A DNA stretch of 64,000 bases from Lottia gigantea (lineage: Eukaryota; Mollusca; Gastropoda; Lottiidae). The stretch spans positions 24,555 through 88,554 of the forward strand of contig NW_008708390.1 of NCBI RefSeq assembly GCF_000327385.1, written 5' to 3'. Position 1 is the stretch's first letter. Every line of letters begins with the position of its first letter. Below, piece after piece: positions 57,265-64,000 of this stretch. Below the pieces are notes generated by a model. The model worked only from the letters and a program-made list of their open reading frames with translations. It had not been told where the DNA came from and did not search any database. A program made the position numbers and the translations under genes.

Positions 57265-57708
57265 CAAAAGCTTATTACTTAGTTTTATGGATTTATTGGA
57301 TTATAGAGGGATTCTGTCGTATAGCTATGTCACCAGGTGATGAATAAATACTCATTTTGGCAAAGTTTTAAAATCTAAATTTTTTGGTCATCCTTTACTT
57401 TTTGACAATCGCCTTGTAACAGATCCTAATATTCCAATATTCTAACTTGACACTATCACACATTGTAGATAACATGATCACAAGTCTATCTATCTCTTAC
57501 CTTTTAAGGTGGTGATTAATACTAAAAATGATGCTTATCCCTTATTTCAGAGTCCAAGAGCACCATGATTTCAAACCCAAATGGTAAACCCGAACATTGA
57601 TTGGAAATAAAATGATCATGGTCAGTTTATTGATATATTTATTGGTGGTTAATACCATGAGCAACATCAGAAAAATTTAAAATGTAGAAATGGGAGCCTT
57701 TGCAATTG
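57265..57708. other. No gene seen
   Basis: The stretch follows a second copy (57237-57264) of a sequence found just before the Harbinger element. Nothing else was recognised, and no exon 3 of the secreted-peptide gene was found. Confidence 0.4.
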
Positions 57709-58430
57709 AAACCTAACTAGACCCTTTAATGAAGGGACTATCACTACAGTGAATCAATGGTTGGGTTAGAAACTTACTAGTTAACCCTTGCGATACCAAA
57801 TGTTTTAAGTCTGTTTTCATCTTGCAGTTAGATCTGTATAAATCCGAGCTTAACATACCCAACAAACTTTCTAAAATACAATTAACCTTTTTGATCTCTG
57901 AGCCAGGACCTAACTAGACCATTTAAAGATGGGTTCCCTTATTTTCATTTATGAAAATGGAAATGCTTATACTTATACGAATAGAAAGTAGAGATGTTCC
58001 AATGACTTGCAAATATACCAGTTTGTCTCACATGTCCATAATTCATAATTAGCTGAATTATATGAGAATTACCAGCAAAAATCAAAAGTATTTTTTTATT
58101 TATCCAGACTGTACATACATGGACATATATGATTGGTTAAAACCCTTAATTATATGCAATAAGAACATAATAATATGATTAAGAATACATGATAATTCAT
58201 TAGAAACACCAATTAATCAAATAGTATGCTTAATTTTACGCTAAAAAATAAGGAAACCAATCTTTAATGAAGAGAATATCGCTAATGTGGATCAATGGTT
58301 AGATTGAAACCTACTAGTTTACAATTGCGATATCAAGTGATTTAGCGCAGTTGCATTTCAGCATGTTTTAATCCATACACAACACACATTCTATAATAAA
58401 TTTAACCCTTTTTGACTTCACACTGGCGAC
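57709..58430. repeat. Tandem duplication (about 200 bp), second copy split by a MITE
   Basis: Unit 1 (57709-57908) and unit 2 (57909-57922 plus 58264-58430) share CCTAACTAGACC, TTTAATGAAG, GATCAATGGTT, ACTAGTT and CCTTTTTGA in order. A family B MITE lies in unit 2 exactly where unit 1 has an uninterrupted TTAA (57726-57729). Confidence 0.85.
57923..58267. mobile_element. Family B MITE, copy 5, with empty site nearby
   Basis: TTAA-AGATGGGTTCCCTTATTTT at the left and ATAAGGAAACCAATCT-TTAA at the right. Comparison with the empty site at 57726-57729 shows that TTAA is the duplicated target and the element proper is 57927-58263 (337 bp). Confidence 0.95.
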
Positions 58431-59024
58431 GCCAGTTGGGGCACAGAAGGGGCATTTTTTTCCCCTAGAAAAATGGATCGTACCCCCATTTCATTTGTTA
58501 CTACCTGAAAATATGTGCCAGAAGGCACCAAATCAATTATATTCTTGGGAGAGAACTCTCTATGAGGATTTGACCCAATTCATTTTAAACCAATTGACAA
58601 AATGCGTTTCTGAAAACAATGTAGTCGGAGCTCTTCAATGAAGAAGACACTTTGGGCATACAGCTCACGTGAGTTGTTGACCTACTGGCTAGATCGAAAT
58701 GTCTAACTAAGTGGTTGCTTAATTGTTTGCTTGTCAATATTCTTCAAGTTGACACAGTTATAAGAAATATGTTTAAACTGCACTTGACATTTCTTAAGAA
58801 ACATCACATTATTGGTCTTGCTGGATCGATATCAACCGGCTAATGGAAATCGGCGAATATAATTTGTATTTAAACATAGAAAACCTAACAGCAGATCAAA
58901 TTGGAAGCGTTGATATATGTTTCTTAATCTTTAACCAAACTAATTATTTTCAAAACTCACACAAAAAAATGGTGTAATGAATGCAAGTATATTCTTTCAA
59001 AACATATGTTTTGTCATCACGTTT
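58431..59024. other. No gene seen; possible hAT end
   Basis: ACTGGCGACGCCAGTTGGGG near 58425 resembles a hAT terminus but has no partner end. The rest is AT-rich. Confidence 0.35.
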
Positions 59025-59139
59025 TCGCTGGCGTACAATTCATTCAAATCGCAGCATTTACAAACTTCCGTAATACAATAAAGGTGGCTACTAGAGTCAA
59101 GGTTTAAGACAAAGTTCTTAATAGTCCCGTCACGCCATT
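59025..59139. mobile_element. Family D fold-back MITE, right arm only
   Basis: CGCTGGCGTACAATTCATTC, CATTTACAAACTTCCGTAAT and GTCAAGGTTTAAGACAAAGT follow the right arm of the copies at 971 and 30766. The left arm is absent. Confidence 0.7.
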
Positions 59140-61214
59140 CTTACTGGGCTGCTACGGTGAGGGACGATGAGCTCATGAGCTCGCCATATGCGTGGTATTG
59201 GTGTGTAGGTAGTGTGGGATATAGGGGGGGAACGATTGCCTCGAATAATCGTCGATGAGATCGACACGGAATCGAGAATGTCTTAAGTAGACGGTCGTTA
59301 CGTCTCCTGAACACAATAAAAGTGAAATACACCAAGCCCATAGAATTTGTTAAAAACGTGCCTTCGGAACACAATAATATCTTATATTATATATACCAGT
59401 TTGATTTTAGGGAAGGAAATGTCCAGCTACACTTTTGGTCGCTGTAACATCGCAAATAGTTTAACATTGTTGATAAGATGACTACAGGCTATGTACACAG
59501 TGGTGGTTCTACCGGGGTGGGTGATGTCCCCCAGGAAAGATTCTGGCCCGGCTTTGCCCCCCCCCCCCCCCCACACTTTCAAATTTTATACAGTAAAAAA
59601 ATTGCCTGTGGCCCATTGGACGATTTTTTAGCTCCTGCTCGCCCCCTCACCTTATGTTTTATGTTTTCAAGCTTGGCAAAGAGATTTTGACAATTCAAAT
59701 TCCTCCAGCTTAATGTATTATACTTAAAAATAAATCTAACACATAAAACTGCAATTCTATTTAATTTTCCTAATTTATCTTGCGGGAACCATTCACACAG
59801 TTTCATCAGTATTATTATTCTTATCATGAAAATATCTCCATCCTCTTTCTAATGAAATTGCAGGCGACCTGAATAATATTCAAATGAAACACTATGACTA
59901 CACTTATTTATGATGTAATTAGGAAGTTATGGATGTTACAGTATAACGACTACCAAGATTGATTGCTTTCTAATCGAAAAACCTCGCATCCTATAATTAA
60001 ACTCGTGGCAATTTGATACAGAGAGAAGCATGATAAAAATAATAACCTTCGTGATAGGGTCTCGAGTTGATCTGCAGTGAGGCGAACCAAGGGGTCGGAC
60101 CACCAGAAGGTCAATAACTCTTTGAAAATAGCCTTAATCCGATGAATTTAGTATAGCTACCGAGCTGGGCTTGTCTCATTTTGTCGTGGTATCACGATCA
60201 CGATCAGTTTCTCATTGGGGTTTGGGTCCTAGGAAGGCCAAATTCCGGGAACCCAAGGCTGCTGCCCCTGGTAACGCCTGAACTTTTTACATAGTTTTAC
60301 ATAGGGTGCTAGTTCCTGTTAGTTGAATATTTCAAATTTTCATGAGAGGTCTTTAATATGTGTACATGATTTTGTTAATGCCAATTGAACATTTCAACCC
60401 CATCATTTTTTTCCACGTGGTGTCTCCTGGCAAGTCGGAGCAAAAAATCTTGCTATTTTAGTAAATGTCTTAGTATTGTTCCCATGTATTCATAATGAAA
60501 GTACATGACTTTGTTAGACAGTACTTCACAGAATATTTGTTCATCTCTTCAACACATTCAAAACCATTAGATTTTTTTACCGTGTATTCCTTTCGCTTAA
60601 GAAGCTAACCAAGTTTGAAATAACACAAATTAACATTTTCCTTAAAGCTCACTATCGGGCACGCATGTTTATCACAAAGTCTCGAACTATATTTCTGACA
60701 CAATTATAAGTAGATGGTCGAAGCTCGTTAGATGCATTGAAAGCTGCAGTCTCGTACGGAAATCGACCAGTATCTGAAGAGCCATCCAATTATCTGAACT
60801 GAATTGAGTCTTATTTGCAAGATCCGTGTAAATTGGAAATATCTAATTAAATTAGATGAGATTTGGCTGAAGATTTGTTGGGATTCAATAGATCACCACC
60901 ATTCCTCTCACAACCTTTTTTTCACTAAGCAGTCCATTAATGATAGGATTTACACAAATCTCTTAGTCAGCCATGTTGACGTCGGTTCGTTTAAAGCCAC
61001 GCAAGTGGCGGCGGTCATGGTGGTATTCAAAACGAGGCAGCTCTGTGGAAGCACCACAGACGCAATGCTCGCGCAGAGGGTCTGAATGGGTTGTCCGTCC
61101 AAAGAGTTTTTGAAAGTGGAGTGCATGCTTGCAGAAAAATATTTTGGGGGGAAAACGTGGGGTTTGTATACCCTATGGCGCCGCCCCTTGCTACAATAAT
61201 GCTTCTTTTTTTTA
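59140..61214. other. No firm gene; poly-C tract and hAT-like scraps
   Basis: A C homopolymer lies at about 59557-59573. GTGGCGGCGGTCATGG (61007) and GGCGCCGCCCCTTG (61177) look like opposite hAT-type ends but lack a target duplication. A 93-codon frame at 60804 without an ATG start overlaps the first. GC-richer single-copy DNA at 60060-60290 matches nothing I know. Confidence 0.35.
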
Positions 61215-61417
61215 GCTAAGCCTTTACGTTAGCTAAAACAGCCATTCAGAGCCCTTGAACGAAAGACTGTTAACAATTTGGCGTGTAATTGAAGGCTGTA
61301 AATAGCTAGCACACAATCCAATCAAACAGCTGCATTTTAAAACTTCCATAATACAAGAAAGATGACTATTGCAGTCAAAGTATTAGACACAGTTCCTAAT
61401 AGATTGGTATTGTGAAG
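61215..61417. mobile_element. Family D fold-back MITE, partial copy
   Basis: It keeps CACAATCCAATCAAACAGCT, ACTTCCATAATACAAGAAAG and the terminus GGTATTGTGAAG. The left arm is reduced. Confidence 0.7.
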
Positions 61418-61740
61418 ATGTGCCTCGACTAGACAATAAGTTTCCATGATATATAACAAAAGCCAAAAGCTGCCTACCCAATATCCTAAAGAAAGAGACA
61501 AATGTCGATTATCAACGCGAACCATCAGTATATGACAATAACTGATATCAAATGGGCCATATTGACAAGTAATATCATTTCTGATGATTCTTATCATATC
61601 ATCTGCATGACAGATTCCCTATTACAACTTTCTATATGGTTATTTAATAGAAAATAGATCAAAGTCAAAGAGTTCGGTCAGAAAAAGAGGTCACTTATAC
61701 AGTTCTTTCATACATGAAAAGAAGTTTTACATCCTATCGA

Positions 61741-61860
61741 GTGGCGGAGCTAATGGGGACAGAGGAGGGGCGCTTCTCGCATCCCGGAAAGCAAGTTTTT
61801 CGGGCAAAATTCTCATAACTAGGTTAGAAATTCGGGCAATTGCAGCTATTTCGACAAGCG
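61741..61860. mobile_element. Relative of the 138-bp hAT MITE at 9156
   Basis: GTGGCGGAGCTAATGGGGA, GGAAAGCAAGTTTTTCGGGC and AGGTTAGAAATTCGGGCAAT align in order with 9157-9247. No intact right end or target duplication is visible. Confidence 0.65.
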
Positions 61861-62692
61861 TTTCAAAACATATTTTTAAGAACAGGTTTTTAAGTACAGT
61901 TTTAAAAAAATGGTCACTGTGTATATAAAATGGACCAGTCCAGCGACAGATATTATAAGGGTATGAAAAGTTGATAAAAGAGGAAAACGAGTTTTACATC
62001 GGTCCATAGATATTTATCAAGACCAGGTTGAGAAAAGACGTTAGTGACTAATGTTCTATGCCAATATAATGGTTTTTTAGGTCCCATCGCGTATTATATA
62101 TGGATATTTCATAGAAAATATACCAAAGTCAAAAGGTAAGGTGGGAAAAGAGGTCAACTAAAAGAAATACCTGCAATGGAATGGATTTGTACTTCTGTTG
62201 AAAGCTTTCTAATCAGATGAAAGTCAACTTGTACAGTGTATAAGAGAAGCAAAAGAAATAAGGTAAATAAAATGAGGTTTCAAGTCCAGAGCAAAATGCT
62301 CTTTTATGGTTACAAAAACTTGGAAATGTAGAGATTTGGGAACAAACGTCAATTTCCTCGGGGTTAACAGTCATTACCTGACCCATTCAACCCAGCCATA
62401 CAGTCTGTTAAAACTGTGTTCGATGCCAATGTAAAGGACGACATTCATTAACTCCAAACCACATTCCACCTTATGTCACTCACGTCGCAACTAATTCATT
62501 TGAATTTCATTTGGGAATTTGCGTTTCTGTGACTGAAGGAATTCCGGCCATACATGAGGTTAAAGGTAGAAAGCATTGTGTCATCTGGCTCGACCAGTTA
62601 CAACCTTTCTTTACTATTTAATTTCAACATTGAACACTGCGAAGATATGGTATAAAATACACAGATCCTTGGTTATGCTTTAGATCAAAATT
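61861..62692. other. No gene seen
   Basis: Single-copy AT-rich sequence before the next array. Confidence 0.45.
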
Positions 62693-63165
62693 AGACAAGC
62701 ACATATCGTAACGGTAAGATCAGACACGCACACATCGCAACAGTAATACCAGACACGCACATATCGCAACAGTAATACCAGACACGCACATATCGCAACA
62801 GTAAGATCAGACATATCCTAACAGTAATATTAGACAATAACACATCGTAACAGTAAGATCAGATATATCGTAACAGTAATATTAGACAAGCACACATCGA
62901 AACAGTTAGATCGGACACGCACACATTGTAACTGTAAGATCAGACACACAGAAATTGTAACAGTAAGATCAGACACGCACACATCGTAACAGTAAGATCA
63001 GACACACACACGTCGTAACAGTAATTTGAGACATGCATGCATCGTAACAGTACGATCAGACACGCACACATCGCAACAGTAAGATCAGATACGAACACAT
63101 CGCAATAGTAAGACCAGACACGCACACATTGTAACAGTAAGATCAGACACATCGTTACAGAAAGA
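62693..63165. repeat. Minisatellite, about 29-bp unit x about 16
   Basis: The unit is GACACGCACACATCGTAACA plus GTAAGATCA. Some units lack the CACGCACA part (shorter, about 22 bp). The minus-strand 70-codon frame here comes from the repeat. Confidence 0.9.
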
Positions 63166-63704
63166 CAAATCTGACCAAGCCCGTGAGAATCGATCGGTGA
63201 GCGATTTAGAATAATACTCTTTCTATAACATTAGATCTATTGGTTGCATTTTTTTTCTCAACAGCAGGAGATTTCTTATTTTTAGAATTAATTTAGCATG
63301 CAATAAGTTTTCAGAAACATCAGCAAGAAAAGGTTGAAATAACAAACTTTTTCATTGAAGACATTAGTTCAGTTTCTATCGTAAACACGTTGCTCTACGA
63401 CCTTAATGAGTGGCATTAACGTCAAAATCACCACCGAGAAAACGCTCTTACTTTGATAGAAAGAGCATGAAATCTCATCAAGTCTTCCTATCGATTAATT
63501 GCCTTACGAATGTCTGAGTAAAATCCTCTCCAAACCCCCGATTCACCTACTGCTTAATTTGCTTTTAATCAAAACAATTTCCTGTACGTCTAAGCACTAC
63601 TTTACTTTAGTATAGATATGACCAAATCAATTTAGGAGACAACGATTCATTTATTTCGAGTCCGTTGTAGACAGATATGACAATAAAAAGTAATTATGTG
63701 TTTG
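63166..63704. other. No gene seen
   Basis: Nothing recognised between the two arrays. Confidence 0.5.
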
Positions 63705-63930
63705 ATGTCCGTAATAGACAGGTTCAGATATTAAAAGTCTGCTAAAGGCAGTTTCAGATATTAATATGTTGCTACAGACAGGTTTAGATATCAAAAGTTT
63801 GATGAATAGGTTCAGATATTTTAGTTTGCTATAGCCAGGGTCAGTTATTAAAAATTTCATATACACATGTTCAGATATTACAAAATTGCTATACACAGGT
63901 TCTGATATTGACGAGTTAGCTATATTTTTT
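63705..63930. repeat. Degenerate 30-bp tandem repeat x about 7
   Basis: The unit is AGGTTCAGATATTAAAAGTT plus TGCTATAGAC, with many substitutions. The 81-codon minus-strand frame over it follows the 30-bp period. Confidence 0.85.
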
Positions 63931-64000
63931 AATTTAGACGCATATTTTTGATCAGATACAGCGCTGTACGTAACAAGTTAAATCTACACATGGAAATACA

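Noticed and set aside
1-64000. Search by eye for reverse transcriptase, integrase, capsid or envelope remains and for LTR pairs
   Set aside because: No such motif or terminal direct repeat was seen; the mobile DNA here is DNA-transposon MITEs, a SINE and short retroposed tails.

Overview
This is AT-rich animal nuclear DNA. There are spliced exons with GT/AG borders, a tRNA-derived SINE, many non-autonomous DNA transposons, and long minisatellites. There are no operons, no bacterial ribosome-binding sites and no rRNA. The short-element repertoire suggests a lophotrochozoan, most likely a mollusc, but I cannot fix the species. A 50-N assembly gap lies at 51352-51401. I saw no retroviral, LTR, Polinton or LINE coding sequence.

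Protein-coding signal is sparse. (1) 14379-15404 (+): exons of a SABATH-type (Methyltransf_7) SAM-dependent carboxyl methyltransferase. Its SAM-binding motif and C-terminal segment are recognisable, but the centre is missing and the frame is broken, so it looks like a gene relic. (2) 27622-28170 (+): a single-exon, 182-residue membrane protein with a glycosylated N-terminus and a basic tail. (3) 55137-56025 (+): the first exons of a secreted-peptide gene. Its second exon starts in a GA tract that decides which of two products is read. (4) 56071-57091: a Harbinger-type element carrying a MADF/Myb-like ORF, lying just downstream of exon 2. Several weaker exon candidates (4375, 7726, 31802, 51907, 53341 and others) are listed at low confidence.

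Most of the remaining recognisable sequence is repeats. Three MITE families insert at TTAA: family A (AGGGATTGTAAAGAGG ends, six copies), family B (AGATGGGTTYCCTTATTTT ends, five copies) and family C (AGGGACAGA ends, four copies). One family-B copy has its own empty site in a neighbouring tandem duplicate, which proves the TTAA duplication. A fold-back family (D, CTTCACAATG ends) has six copies or arms. A long-TIR family (E) has one whole copy and one fragment. Three tiny hAT MITEs keep 8-bp target duplications. A family with a CATTT-repeat tail (F) is present as tail fragments, one only 35 bp long inside a 14-bp target duplication.

Tandem arrays are unusually dense, with about ten in 64 kb. 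The largest are two arrays of the same 51-bp unit at 22.4-23.9 and 33.8-34.7 kb, a 45-bp array at 43-44 kb, and a 26-bp array at 45.5-46.0 kb. Because 51, 45 and 30 are multiples of three, these arrays give long open frames that are not genes.

Layout: 0-10 kb transposon-rich intergenic or intronic DNA; 10-19 kb the methyltransferase relic and a CRE-site cluster; 19-24 kb a hairpin and the first 51-bp array; 24-29 kb the membrane-protein gene; 30-47 kb repeats and arrays; 48-55 kb MITEs and weak exons; 55-58.5 kb the secreted-peptide gene with its insertions; 58.5-64 kb low-information DNA and two more arrays. No set of genes here forms a clear pathway.
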